NCBI RefSeq assembly: GCF_021655095.1
Contig: NZ_PPXW01000001.1
Span: 2,479,384 to 2,543,383, forward strand
Direction of reading: 5' to 3'
Length of the DNA: 64,000 nt
Source of the DNA: Clostridium sp. Cult1
Lineage (GTDB): Bacteria; Bacillota; Clostridia; Tissierellales; Tepidimicrobiaceae
Part shown: positions 37,593 through 47,024 of the stretch, in pieces
Layout of the letters: each line of letters starts with the position of its first letter
Position numbering within the stretch: position 1 is the first letter of the stretch
Position numbers and translations under genes: made by a program
The notes under the pieces: generated by a model
Told to the model about the DNA's origin: nothing
The model's database searches: none
Seen by the model: only the letters and a program-made list of their open reading frames with translations

Positions 37593-39257
37593 ATGAGGAG
37601 ATTTCAGAAAAATATAATACATAGCAGGATATTAAAATATCTTATAATCTGTATTTTAGCTTTTGTATTACTTATTGGTAGGCTATATTGGATTCAAATA
37701 AAAAAGCATGATTGGTTAAATACTCAAGTTTTAAAGCAGAGAGGCAAAGAGATAAATATATACCCTAATAGAGGTATAATCTATGATAGGAATTTAATTC
37801 CTCTTACTAATAGAGAAAAGATTACAGCCTTGTTTGTATTGAAAGATAATCTTATAAAGGATCAAAGAATAATTAATTTTATATTAAAAAATAGTAGCTT
37901 AAAGGAAAGTCAATTAAAAGAGTATTTGAAAACTGAGGAAAAGATCATAGAAATACCTTTAGTGGACTTAACTTCTAAATATAATTATAAGGATAATAAA
38001 AATATGCTAATAAGCGAAAAGACATTAAGATATAGTAATGAAAATATTCTTTCTCATGTAATTGGGTATATTAATAAATCTGAGAATAGGGGAGAAGCAG
38101 GTATTGAAAAAGTTTATGACGAAATTTTAAAAAATAGTAAAAGAGGAAATTCATTATTTATTGAACTGGATGATAGAGAAAATATTTTCCTTGGTAGTAG
38201 CTATATTACAAGTAAAAAAAATGACTCTTTAGAACCTACTGGAGTAAAATTGACCATAGATTACCATATACAAGCAATTGTTGAAAAAGTACTTGATCAG
38301 ATGGAATTAAATGGAGCAGTTATAGTAGTTGATGTAAAATCTGGTGAAGTTAGAGCTTTAGCTAGTAGACCTAATTTTAATCAGCGAGATGTAGATGAAT
38401 ATTTAAACAGAGATGATATGGTATTGTATAATAAAGCAGTACAAGTTGCTTATCCACCAGGGTCTCTATTTAAATTAGTTGTTCTTTTAGCAGCATTAGA
38501 ACAGAATACTGATTATTTAAAAAATGCTTACTATTGTAAGGGATATGAAGAAATAGGCAGTACAATTATTAAATGTAATAGGGAAGAAGGGCATGGACTT
38601 ATTAACTTAAAAGAAGCTTTTTCAAAATCATGTAACTCTGCTTTCATTCAATTGGGACAACAGGTTGGTAGCACTAATATAATCAATATGGCAAAAAAGC
38701 TTGGACTAGGAGATAAAATAAATATTGGCTTATTAGAAGAAATAAAAGGGAATCTTCCAAAGGGAGATGAGTTACAAGGTCCGGCAATTGGGAACATTTC
38801 TATAGGTCAGGGTAGTATTGAAGTTACTCCAATTCAAATAACTAATATGATGGCTATTGTAGCCAATAATGGTATTAAGACAGGTATAACCATTGTAGAT
38901 GGGATTACTAGTGAAGACGGATATATTATAAAAAAATATAACCGAGAGACACCAAAAAGAGTTATATCTGAAAATAGTTGTGAAATATTAATGGAATATC
39001 TAATAGATGTAGTAGAGAATGGAACTGCTAGAAATATAGAATTAGAAAATGTTGGCGGTGCTGGTGGTAAAACTGGCTCTGCTCAAGCAATATTAAATAG
39101 AAAAGAAACTATTCATGGTTGGTTTTCAGGCTTTTATCCTAAGAATGATCCTAAATATGTAATTACTGTTTTAGTTGAGGAGGGTATTTCAGGTTCAAGG
39201 ACAGCTGCTCCAGTTTTTGAAAGTATTATAAAAGAAATATATAAGATAAATAGATAG
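37593..39257 (+). CDS. Class B penicillin-binding protein (transpeptidase)
   Basis: A protein of 554 residues with one N-terminal membrane anchor (about 15-32) and a dimerisation domain with the NRGIIYDRN motif. The transpeptidase motifs are SLFK (active serine near residue 291), SCN in FSKSCNSAF and KTG in GGKTGSAQ. It resembles the PBP2/SpoVD/FtsI group without C-terminal PASTA domains. The next gene is sigK, so a role in spore cortex or septal wall synthesis is possible but not shown. Confidence 0.88.
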   Translation: MRRFQKNIIHSRILKYLIICILAFVLLIGRLYWIQIKKHDWLNTQVLKQRGKEINIYPNRGIIYDRNLIPLTNREKITALFVLKDNLIKDQRIINFILKNSSLKESQLKEYLKTEEKIIEIPLVDLTSKYNYKDNKNMLISEKTLRYSNENILSHVIGYINKSENRGEAGIEKVYDEILKNSKRGNSLFIELDDRENIFLGSSYITSKKNDSLEPTGVKLTIDYHIQAIVEKVLDQMELNGAVIVVDVKSGEVRALASRPNFNQRDVDEYLNRDDMVLYNKAVQVAYPPGSLFKLVVLLAALEQNTDYLKNAYYCKGYEEIGSTIIKCNREEGHGLINLKEAFSKSCNSAFIQLGQQVGSTNIINMAKKLGLGDKINIGLLEEIKGNLPKGDELQGPAIGNISIGQGSIEVTPIQITNMMAIVANNGIKTGITIVDGITSEDGYIIKKYNRETPKRVISENSCEILMEYLIDVVENGTARNIELENVGGAGGKTGSAQAILNRKETIHGWFSGFYPKNDPKYVITVLVEEGISGSRTAAPVFESIIKEIYKINR

Positions 39258-39319
39258 GACTAGCACCAGCACTCTTCTTCATACATATACTTTAGTATGG
39301 GGAGAGTGGAGGTGCCTTT

Positions 39320-40018
39320 ATGATTACTCAATGGATTTTTTCTTTAGGAGGGTTAATGAAACCCTTTTTAATATTCTCTGGGTATGTTTCTAATACCAAT
39401 TCATTTCCAAGACCTCTTAACAAAGAGGAGGAGGCATATTATTTAAAAAAATGTGCTGCTGGAGATGAGAAAGCACGAAATATATTGATTGAAAGAAACT
39501 TAAGATTGGTTGCTCATATAGTAAAGAAATATAATAATACTGGAAAAGATATTGATGATTTGATTTCAATAGGAACAATTGGCCTAATAAAAGCTATATC
39601 AACTTTTGATATTAATAAAGGCACAAGACTAGCCACATATGCTGCAAGGTGTATAGAAAATGAAATCTTAATGACAATACGATCTAATAAAAAATCAAAG
39701 GGAGAAGTATCACTGCAAGAACCTATAGGAATAGACAAAGAAGGTAATGAAATATCGCTATTAGATATATTAGGAACTGATACAGACGATATACTAGATG
39801 AAGTACATTTAAAACTTCAAACTAAAAGATTGTATCAGGCTATTAATAAAGTACTAAAAGACAGAGAAAAGAAAATTGTTGAGCTAAGATATGGATTAGT
39901 AGATGGAGGCTGTAAAACCCAAAGGGAGATTGCTGCCATGTTGGGTATTTCTAGATCTTATGTTTCTCGAATAGAAAAACGTGCTATAGAAAAACTAAAT
40001 AGAGCTTTAAATAATTAA
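39320..40018 (+). CDS. sigK: RNA polymerase sigma-K, uninterrupted
   Basis: A protein of 232 residues: the late mother-cell sporulation sigma factor. A hydrophobic pro-like N-terminus (about 20 residues) comes before LNKEEEAYYLKKCAAGDEKA. Region 2 contains LISIGTIGLIKAISTFD and region 4 REIAAMLGISRSYVSRIEKRA. No skin-type element interrupts it. GGAGGTG precedes ATG 39320. It ends at a bidirectional terminator against the deacetylase gene. Confidence 0.93.
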   Translation: MITQWIFSLGGLMKPFLIFSGYVSNTNSFPRPLNKEEEAYYLKKCAAGDEKARNILIERNLRLVAHIVKKYNNTGKDIDDLISIGTIGLIKAISTFDINKGTRLATYAARCIENEILMTIRSNKKSKGEVSLQEPIGIDKEGNEISLLDILGTDTDDILDEVHLKLQTKRLYQAINKVLKDREKKIVELRYGLVDGGCKTQREIAAMLGISRSYVSRIEKRAIEKLNRALNN

Positions 40019-40047
40019 AATCCAGTGAATAACTGGATTAATTATTT
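40019..40047. terminator. Bidirectional terminator, sigK against deacetylase
   Basis: AATCCAGT / ACTGGATT with loop GAATA, flanked by A- and T-rich runs, between two convergent genes. Confidence 0.7.
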
Positions 40048-40782
40048 ACCTAAATTTAAATTTTCCATATTTATTAATTCTGAAACTGTAACAAATCTGT
40101 AGCCTCTATTTTTTAGTTCAGGTAGAATTTTCTTTAAGGCTTCTACTGTATTACTTTTATTAAAATAGACATAATCATGAAATAAGATAATGTCTCCATT
40201 TTTTATATTTGAGAGAGTAGTACTTACTATTTTATCGATCTCTGGGTTACTCCAATCTTTAGAATCTTGATGTGCAGACCAAAGCACTATTACTGAATCA
40301 TTTGATTCTATTATATCAATAGTATTATTATTAAAAGAACCATAGGGAGGTCTAAATAATTTAGGTCTATTGTTAGTCAATTTAGCAATAATATTTTGTG
40401 TTTTTTCATATTCCCATATTAATTCTTCTTTAGTGACTTTTTCAGTATTAATATGGGAATAGGTATGATTACCAATCTCGTGTCCTTCCTCCGATTGACG
40501 TTTTATAATATCGGGGTATGCTTCTGCCAACTTTCCTAAAACGAAAAAGGTGGCTTTTACATCGTATTCTTTTAGTAGATCTAGAATTTCGTTAGTATAT
40601 CTAGGATGTGGTCCATCATCAAAAGTTAATGCAATTACTTTTTCTCTTCTTGAACCCTGATTAACTACTATACTATGATTATTATTTAAATTAATAGCAG
40701 CAATGGAAAAAGGATATATTATTGACAAAACTAAAAAAATATTTAGTAACAAAATTAAAAGTAATGGTATTTTCTTTTTCAT
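40042..40782 (-). CDS. Polysaccharide deacetylase (PdaA/CE4 family)
   Basis: An exported or anchored protein of 246 residues with an N-terminal hydrophobic segment. The NodB domain shows [14 protein letters not shown], the metal histidines in NHTYSH and RPPYGSFN, and a late ILFHDY. It removes acetyl groups from peptidoglycan or another polymer; next to sigK, cortex muramic-lactam formation is a fair guess. ATG 40782 follows AAGGGTGA on the minus strand. Confidence 0.9.
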   Translation of the reverse strand: MKKKIPLLLILLLNIFLVLSIIYPFSIAAINLNNNHSIVVNQGSRREKVIALTFDDGPHPRYTNEILDLLKEYDVKATFFVLGKLAEAYPDIIKRQSEEGHEIGNHTYSHINTEKVTKEELIWEYEKTQNIIAKLTNNRPKLFRPPYGSFNNNTIDIIESNDSVIVLWSAHQDSKDWSNPEIDKIVSTTLSNIKNGDIILFHDYVYFNKSNTVEALKKILPELKNRGYRFVTVSELINMENLNLGK

Positions 40783-40825
40783 AATATTCACCCTTAATAT
40801 TTTGTATTTAAGTAAAGTAATATGT

Positions 40826-40860
40826 AAAATAAATCCGGAAATTCCGGATTTATTTTACTG
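40826..40860 (-). terminator. Terminator of the YhcN lipoprotein gene
   Basis: AAAATAAATCCGG / CCGGATTTATTTT, symmetrical and partly inside the end of the gene; its T-rich arm can act for the minus strand. Confidence 0.7.
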
Positions 40861-41503
40861 GAGTAATTCTCCTTAATATTTCTTGAAATTCTCTAGCAAA
40901 CCCAGTTATTGGTCTTCCATTTCCAATATCCCTTGCCATTGTAGATATTCTTGTAAATAAGTCAGGATCTGCTGTTACGCTTACATTTGTAATATTATTA
41001 TCCATATTTTTTACAGTATTTTCTATTTTTTGTTTTAAATCTGTAGTCATTTGACCTTCTAAATTGTTCTTCATATCAACTCCTACTATTGCCGTATTTC
41101 CACTTAACAATACTGAACATCTATTTACCTCATTTAAATTGGCTATTCTTTTAGCAATAGCATTTGCTCTTGTTGACATATTATTAGTATTATTTGTATT
41201 TCTTGGTGAAATATCTGTTGTAGTATTTGGTCCTAGATCTGTATTTCTTCTAGCTAAGTTATTAGGAGTGGTTCTATCCATATTCGTTATATTATCCATA
41301 TTCCTTCTATCGATTCCAACTAAATTGTTATTGTTTCTTCTATCCATACCTAACATATTGTTGTTTCTTCTTAAACCCATATTATTGTTAGGGGTTTCTC
41401 GACCTATTCGAGTTTGTGTTCCTGGTCGATTTACTGTACAGCCAATTGTTGCTAACACTAAGGCAAGAACAACAGCTAAAAATAAAATTTTATTTTTTTT
41501 CAA
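40850..41503 (-). CDS. YhcN/YlaJ family sporulation lipoprotein
   Basis: A protein of 217 residues. The signal peptide ends in the lipobox ATIGC. A low-complexity Asn/Arg-rich stretch follows (RRNNNMLGMDRRNNNN and similar), then the YhcN domain with NLNEVNRCSVLLSGNTAIVG. Family members sit in the inner spore membrane and help germination or outgrowth. TTG 41503 follows AGGAGGTG. The Asn-rich repeats look expandable. Confidence 0.88.
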   Translation of the reverse strand: MKKNKILFLAVVLALVLATIGCTVNRPGTQTRIGRETPNNNMGLRRNNNMLGMDRRNNNNLVGIDRRNMDNITNMDRTTPNNLARRNTDLGPNTTTDISPRNTNNTNNMSTRANAIAKRIANLNEVNRCSVLLSGNTAIVGVDMKNNLEGQMTTDLKQKIENTVKNMDNNITNVSVTADPDLFTRISTMARDIGNGRPITGFAREFQEILRRITPVK

Positions 41504-41680
41504 AATGTTCACCTCCTATATCTATTTTTGCTTTTTTAAGATTTTTTATTAAGGCTAATTTTTAAGTTATATGTAAAAAAGAAGGAATAAGCAATCATAA
41601 CAGATCATATCATAAATGATAATATATTAATAAAATTAAAATCTGATATAATATATAATAATAATTAAGGAGGAAATACA

Positions 41681-42547
41681 ATGTATACAGAATGGAATCA
41701 AGATGTCTATTGTCTAATAGGAAATCCAGTTTCAAAATCCTTATCACCAATAATTCATAATAACTACTATAAAATTATTAGGAAAAATAATATATATTTA
41801 ACTTTTAATATAGAAGAAAAAGATTTGGATAATGTGGTAAAAAATTTTAAAGCTTTAAATATTAAAGGATTTAACGTAACCCTACCTCATAAGATAAATA
41901 TTATTAATTATTTAGACTCTATCTCTAAAGAGGCAAGAATTTTAGGAGCTGTAAATACAGTCAATAATGAAAAAGGAAAACTAGTAGGATACAATACAGA
42001 TGGTATTGGATTTATAAAATCTTTGGAGCTAGAAAATATTGACATAAAGGGAAAAACTATATTGATTTTAGGTGCTGGTGGTGCAGCAAATGCTATTTCT
42101 ACCTCTTTAGCAATGGAAGGAACTAAAAAGATAATTATAGGTAATAGAACTTTATCTAAAGGGAAAAAACTAGCAATAAAACTGAAAAATAAGTTTCCAA
42201 AAGTTCTAGTGGAATATGATAATTTACAACTTAAAAAGATTGAAAAAGGCAGAATCAATATGATTATAAATTGTACTTCTGTGGGTATGTATCCTAATGT
42301 TAATATAACCCCTATAAGTTTAGATGGATTTTCTTATAACTTAATTGTATATGATATTATCTATAAACCTATAAAGACAAAGTTATTAGAACTGGCAGAA
42401 ACAAGAGGGTATTATACTATAAATGGTCTCTCTATGCTAATAAATCAAGCTTTATTTAGTCAGGAGATATGGCTTGGGAAAAAAGACAATAATTATGCTT
42501 ATAATTATAATAAAATAAAAAGGATTTTGGAAACTTATGTTGAATAA
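41681..42547 (+). CDS. aroE: Shikimate dehydrogenase
   Basis: A protein of 288 residues with the substrate motif NPVSKSLSPIIHN, the catalytic lysine in NVTLPHK, NTDGIGF and the NADP Rossmann motif ILGAGGAANAI. It reduces 3-dehydroshikimate in aromatic synthesis. AAGGAGG precedes ATG 41681. It directly precedes the interrupted pilus ATPase. Confidence 0.94.
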   Translation: MYTEWNQDVYCLIGNPVSKSLSPIIHNNYYKIIRKNNIYLTFNIEEKDLDNVVKNFKALNIKGFNVTLPHKINIINYLDSISKEARILGAVNTVNNEKGKLVGYNTDGIGFIKSLELENIDIKGKTILILGAGGAANAISTSLAMEGTKKIIIGNRTLSKGKKLAIKLKNKFPKVLVEYDNLQLKKIEKGRINMIINCTSVGMYPNVNITPISLDGFSYNLIVYDIIYKPIKTKLLELAETRGYYTINGLSMLINQALFSQEIWLGKKDNNYAYNYNKIKRILETYVE

Positions 42548-42579
42548 TATATTAAATAATAGAATGAATAGGTGAAAAG

Positions 42580-43605
42580 ATGAAAACATCGAATTTAAAA
42601 CTTGGAGAGCTTTTACTATATTCTGGAAAGATTACTAAGGAACAACTAAATAAAGCCCTAAATAGACAAGGGGAAAGTAATGAAAAGATTGGTGAGATTT
42701 TAGTCAACGAAGGATATGTTTCTAAAAATGATATAATAGAAATTTTGGAATTTCAATTAGGAATACCTCATGTAGATTTAGATAAATTTATAATAAACCC
42801 AGAAGTAGTTTTTGAAATTCCTGAGAATATTGCTAGAAGGTATGATTTAATAGCAATTGATATTAGAGGGAATATGCTTATGGTAGCTATGGCAGATCCA
42901 TTAAATATCTTTGCTATTGATGATATGAAATTATATACTAATTATGAGATACAACCTGTAATTTCTGATAAAGATAGCATTAGAAATAATTTAGATAAAT
43001 ATTATAGAAAAGAAGTTACAGAAAAAGTTCTAGAGGAATTTACTAAAACTTATAATTATAAAGATTTCAATGACTTGGAGGATGAGGAATTACTAGAAGT
43101 AAGTGCTGCTCCTGTTGTTAAATTAATTAACTCTATTATTGAACAAGCTGTAGAAATGAGGGCAAGTGATATACATATTGAACCCTGGGATTCGGATATA
43201 AAGATTAGGTTTAGGATAGATGGGGATTTGACTGAAATTATGAAACTGTCAATCAATAGTCTGTCTGCTTTGGTAACTAGAATTAAAATAATGGGTAGAA
43301 TGGATATTGCGGAAAAAAGGATTCCTCAGGACGGTAGGGTAGAGGCTAAAGTTAATGGTAAAGAAATTGATATGCGTATTTCATCTATTCCAACTGTATA
43401 TGGAGAAAAAATAGTTTTAAGATTATTGGATAGAAGTAACTTTATGTTTACAAAGACTGAGCTAGGTTTTAAAGAAGAAAATTTGAAAATATTTGATAAA
43501 ATTTTACAACAACCTTATGGAATGATATTAGTAACTGGTCCTACTGGAAGTGGTACAAAACTTAGATACTTCAATATTTCTAGTAAATATTTTAATCCCA
43601 ACTAG
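42580..43605 (+). pseudogene. PilB/GspE-type ATPase, 5' part cut by the prophage
   Basis: A type IV pilus or type II secretion assembly ATPase. An N-terminal MshEN-like domain (LGELLLYSGKITKEQLNKAL) leads to the ATPase core (ASDIHIEPWDSDIKIRFRID, RIPQDGRVEAKVNGKEIDMR). Host sequence stops inside Walker A: GPTGSG is followed by TKLRYFN instead of KT[T/S]. The 16 terminal residues come from phage DNA. About 200 residues, including Walker B and the His box, should lie beyond attR. While the prophage is present the protein cannot bind ATP. Confidence 0.92.
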
Positions 43606-45177
43606 TTCCTTTTCTCCATCCCAATACACATTTTCTACAATGGTTTGTATAAAATATTTCTTTTGCTTATTATCTAATGTATTGGCTATTTCTGCAAAAT
43701 TTATAATATTATTTACTACCAGGTTAAAGTTTTCTGCATCTTTATTTATTTTTTCAGCTTTATCTTCTAATTTTGATATTTGTTCTTCTAGATCCTTTAC
43801 TTCTTTATCTTTAGATTCTATTTGAGGTAAAATATATTTACTTGCAACAGCACTCTTAGATACTTCACCAACAAGGTTATCTATTTCTTCTAGGAGCTTT
43901 TCTTTCTTGTTTTTAAGCTCACTTAATAGATTAGCATTAGTAGAAGTATTATCGTTCTTTTTTAAGGCTTCTAGTTCCTCTAAGAGCATATCTTTGTTTT
44001 CAGCTAATGCCAATATTTTATTTATAACAGTATATTCTATATCCATCCCATTAACATTATTATTATCGCATTTATCCTTGGCGGAAATAGTTTTAAGGTT
44101 ACAGACATAATAGTGCGGAGCAGTACCGTCTTTACGTTTTCTTCCATACATTACATTCATAGCAGATCCGCAGTATTTACACTTCAAAATTCCACTTAAT
44201 AATGCAACACTAGAAGTTCCTTCTCTTGGAATTTTAATGCTGTTTTTATCAAGTTTATATTGCACTTCTAACCATTTTTCTGGACTTATAGAGCCTTCAT
44301 GTTTAGCAACTGCAGCTATCCATTCATCTATATTATTTTGTATACCATTTTTGTTAGTTTTATTGTATACCAATATTCCTTTTTTGTTATTTAACCTATC
44401 CTGTCCAGCAACCTCAATACCTTTGGATTCTAAATATTCAACAACTTTCTCATTAGCTTTAACATAAGCTGGATTACGCAGTATATCGGACAAAGCCCTG
44501 CTAGAATAATAGGATCTATTTCTTGTTTTAAAATCGTTTTGGATTAAATATTTTCTTAACTTGTGGATAGAACCTAATTCTAAATACTTATCATAAAAGA
44601 ATTCAACGGTTTTCATTTCTTCTTTTACAGGCTCTAGGACAGTAAGAGACCTTTCTTTAAACTCTTCATCTAAATACGTTATCTTTTTTGTTTCAAATCC
44701 TAATGAAGGGATACCTCCTAGCCATCTTCCAGTCTTTGCAAGCTCTAGCATATTATCCTTAATTCGTTCTGCTATGGTTTCACGTTCAAGCTGGGAGAAA
44801 ACAGAGGCTATGTACATCATTGCACGGCCCATAGGAGTACTAGTGTCAAATTGTTCTTTAATCGATACGAAAGCAATATTATGATCATTTAATTCTTCTA
44901 TAGTATTAGAAAAATCAGCCACATCCCTTGAAACTCTATCTAATCTATAGCATATAAGAACATCAAACTTTTTATCTTTAGCATCCTGCATCATTTTAAG
45001 AAATTTGGGCCTATTAATATTACCTCCTGAAAAACCTTCATCTTCATAAATGATTATATCCTCTTCACTGCATTCAAAATGTTTAAATGCATAATCTTTA
45101 CACATTTCTATTTGATTTTCTATAGAATCACCTTTACCAGTGAATTTAGATTTACGAGAGTAGATTGCAATTTTCAT
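43528..45177 (-). CDS. int: Large serine recombinase (phage integrase)
   Basis: A protein of 549 residues. The resolvase domain begins MKIAIYSRKSKFTGKGDS with catalytic Ser7. A recombinase domain follows, then a zinc ribbon (CKYCGSAM ... VCNLK ... DKCDNNN), a long coiled coil (about residues 400-480) and a C-terminal tail. The last eight or so residues (TTSSRTSY) are read from the host pilB strand across attL, so the circular phage would encode a different tail. GGGGGATA stands before ATG 45177. It catalyses integration, and excision with a directionality factor not identified here. Confidence 0.95.
   Translation of the reverse strand: MKIAIYSRKSKFTGKGDSIENQIEMCKDYAFKHFECSEEDIIIYEDEGFSGGNINRPKFLKMMQDAKDKKFDVLICYRLDRVSRDVADFSNTIEELNDHNIAFVSIKEQFDTSTPMGRAMMYIASVFSQLERETIAERIKDNMLELAKTGRWLGGIPSLGFETKKITYLDEEFKERSLTVLEPVKEEMKTVEFFYDKYLELGSIHKLRKYLIQNDFKTRNRSYYSSRALSDILRNPAYVKANEKVVEYLESKGIEVAGQDRLNNKKGILVYNKTNKNGIQNNIDEWIAAVAKHEGSISPEKWLEVQYKLDKNSIKIPREGTSSVALLSGILKCKYCGSAMNVMYGRKRKDGTAPHYYVCNLKTISAKDKCDNNNVNGMDIEYTVINKILALAENKDMLLEELEALKKNDNTSTNANLLSELKNKKEKLLEEIDNLVGEVSKSAVASKYILPQIESKDKEVKDLEEQISKLEDKAEKINKDAENFNLVVNNIINFAEIANTLDNKQKKYFIQTIVENVYWDGEKELVGIKIFTRNIEVSKFCTTSSRTSY
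43531..43562. other. Left attachment site (attL) of the prophage
   Basis: The host-to-phage switch falls within about 43549-43558, at AGTGGTACAAAA, where a host codon for the Walker A lysine should follow GGT. The core dinucleotide cannot be fixed without attR or an empty site. Confidence 0.8.
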
Positions 45178-45192
45178 AAATATCCCCCTTCA

Positions 45193-45239
45193 AAACATAT
45201 GTTTATTTATTATTATAGCATAAACAAATTAAGATGTAA
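45193..45239 (-). promoter_or_regulatory. Integrase promoter with SOS-like palindrome
   Basis: Minus strand: TTACAT (45239-45234), a 16-base spacer and TATAAT (45217-45212). The perfect palindrome AAACATATGTTT at 45193-45204 covers the expected start of transcription. It differs from the Firmicute LexA box GAACNNNNGTTC only in its outer bases. Confidence 0.5.
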
Positions 45240-45271
45240 TCAGAAGGCAAAGCAACCTAATTTTGAGTATA

Positions 45272-45300
45272 AAAAAAGCTGCCCAGAAGGCAGCTTTTTT
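45272..45300. terminator. Terminator between MBL gene and integrase
   Basis: AAAAAAGCTGCC / GGCAGCTTTTTT with loop CAGAA. It terminates the minus-strand MBL transcript, so integrase needs its own promoter. Confidence 0.9.
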
Positions 45301-45311
45301 GTTATAGTTAT

Positions 45312-46793
45312 TTATTGTGGCGGGCTGCATCGTTTGCATGGCTCATATCCTCGGTTCTTAGCTTCCTTTAAACTAATAGGTATTTTACTTTTACTTAATG
45401 ATCCACAACTTCCTCTATGATATTTAGAGCCTGTATTTGTTATATATACCTCTTCGACATTATCAGTTACTGGTGGTTTAGGCTCAGATCTTTCACTACT
45501 TTCTTTAGAAGGACTAGTGGTAGGAGAACTACTTTGTTTATTATCGCTTTTGGTAGACTTTTTTTGGGTAGTTTCTTTTCTTTGGGCTGAAGTAGTATTG
45601 GGCGGAGCATTTTCTTTAACAGTGCTGGCCTTTTTTTCAAATGTTATCCTTTCTCCATCGGATGTAGCTATGATAATTCCATCTAAATCTGTTCTATATA
45701 TTTCTATGTTTTTAGCTTCTAGTCTGTCTATTGTTGCTTGATGAGGATGGCCATATTGGTTGCCTTTACCACAGGTTATTACTGCGTATTTTGGATCAGC
45801 TTTATTAAGAAATTCATTAGTAGTAGAAGTATTGCTTCCGTGGTGCGCTATTTTTAATACATCTGATTTGATGTCGTAACCTTTGTTCACTATTGATTGC
45901 TCTATGGCAGTTTCAATATCACCAGTAAATAAGAAACTGTTGTTTTCATAAACTAATTTTAGCGCTATACTATTATTGTTTAAATTATTATCATTTAGAT
46001 TTTCCTCAGGAGCCAATATTTTCACACTCAGTCCTTCTTTGTCTAGTATTAAATCTCCAGCTTTAGCAATAGTGATTTTCTTATCTTTGTTTTGAATAGC
46101 CAGTAAAAGGTCTTCAAAGGCTTTAGTAGTATGGGTTTTATTAGGCATATAAATTTTAGCTATATTGAAACTATTGACTACACTAGGCAATCCACCAATA
46201 TGATCTTCATGTGGATGAGTAGCTACAAGATAATCAATCTTTTCTACCTTTTCTTCTTTTAAATAATCGATAACTATTTGTGCATGCTTTCCTGGTCCAC
46301 CATCAATAAGCATTGTTTGTCCATTTGGTAGTTGAATTAATATGCTATCACCTTGTCCAACATCTATGTAGTGTACTTTTAAGTCTCTTGATTTTTGAAA
46401 TGTTTCTTTTTTAGGTTCTTCTGGTTCCTCGGGCTCTTTTTCTACCTTCTTAACTTTCTCTGGCCCATCCTCTTTTGCCTTTTCTACTGCTGCAGGTTCT
46501 TCTTTATCAGCTATGTTGGTTTCGGCTGGCTCAATCATTGCAAAGCCTGTTGACGTAACTACCAACGATATAATAAGAGTTATGATGGCTGTTTTTGATG
46601 ATTTATTGCCTTTTCTTGATTTAAGTACATCTGCTATAGAGAAAACAATAAAAGGCATACCTAATAAAAATAAAAACATTCCAATACCATCAAATAAACC
46701 TAATAGTGCAATGAAATAATAAATTGTTGCTATTATCTTTTTCCAAATCTTATTACTTCTAAATCCTGGAATATAATTTAAAAATTCCTTCAT
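45312..46793 (-). CDS. Membrane-anchored ComEC-like metallo-beta-lactamase protein
   Basis: A protein of 493 residues. Three hydrophobic segments (about 18-33, 37-53, 68-86) with a basic second loop (KSRKGNKSSK) predict that the rest lies outside the cell. A Glu/Lys/Pro linker leads to a metallo-hydrolase with VHYIDVGQGDSILIQLPNGQ, HPHEDHIGG, FTGDIE and KIAHHGSNTSTT, as in the ComEC/Rec2 hydrolase domain. A Ser/Thr/Pro linker then carries a C-terminal domain with KYHRGSCGSL and YEPCKRC, like an Ada-type metal-binding motif. In ComEC this domain is thought to degrade the non-transported DNA strand. Here it is a prophage accessory gene of unknown purpose. Confidence 0.85.
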   Translation of the reverse strand: MKEFLNYIPGFRSNKIWKKIIATIYYFIALLGLFDGIGMFLFLLGMPFIVFSIADVLKSRKGNKSSKTAIITLIISLVVTSTGFAMIEPAETNIADKEEPAAVEKAKEDGPEKVKKVEKEPEEPEEPKKETFQKSRDLKVHYIDVGQGDSILIQLPNGQTMLIDGGPGKHAQIVIDYLKEEKVEKIDYLVATHPHEDHIGGLPSVVNSFNIAKIYMPNKTHTTKAFEDLLLAIQNKDKKITIAKAGDLILDKEGLSVKILAPEENLNDNNLNNNSIALKLVYENNSFLFTGDIETAIEQSIVNKGYDIKSDVLKIAHHGSNTSTTNEFLNKADPKYAVITCGKGNQYGHPHQATIDRLEAKNIEIYRTDLDGIIIATSDGERITFEKKASTVKENAPPNTTSAQRKETTQKKSTKSDNKQSSSPTTSPSKESSERSEPKPPVTDNVEEVYITNTGSKYHRGSCGSLSKSKIPISLKEAKNRGYEPCKRCSPPQ

Positions 46794-46832
46794 GTTAAAG
46801 CCTCCTTAATTAATATATTTAAAAAAACTTAT

Positions 46833-46850
46833 CGACAAATACCGACAAAT
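46833..46850. repeat. Tandem CGACAAAT repeat upstream of the MBL gene
   Basis: CGACAAAT occurs at 46833-46840 and 46843-46850, 10 bases apart, about 40 bases before the MBL start, where an activator or repressor could bind. The remaining 46860-47020 stretch is very AT-rich, without a convincing gene. Confidence 0.4.
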
Positions 46851-47024
46851 TGGTACAATATAACAAATGTGTATTTATAGCCATTATTTGTGATACTGTT
46901 TTTATATATATTATGGCAACTAAATATATATATTGTGGCTTTTAAACATATACAAATGCTCATCAAACCTGCATGGTTGACGGATTTAGAACGATTTTAT
47001 ATTATATAAATAACACAATAGATA

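Noticed and set aside
39320-40018. Skin-type element in sigK
   Set aside because: The gene reads through as one intact frame of 232 residues with regions 2 and 4 present.
41064-41552. 162-codon plus-strand frame opposite the YhcN lipoprotein gene
   Set aside because: It is the antisense of a gene with clear lipobox and family sequence; its hydrophobicity comes from the Asn/Arg-rich codons read backwards.
45079-45420. 113-codon plus-strand frame across the integrase start
   Set aside because: It crosses the integrase promoter and a bidirectional terminator and has no family sequence.
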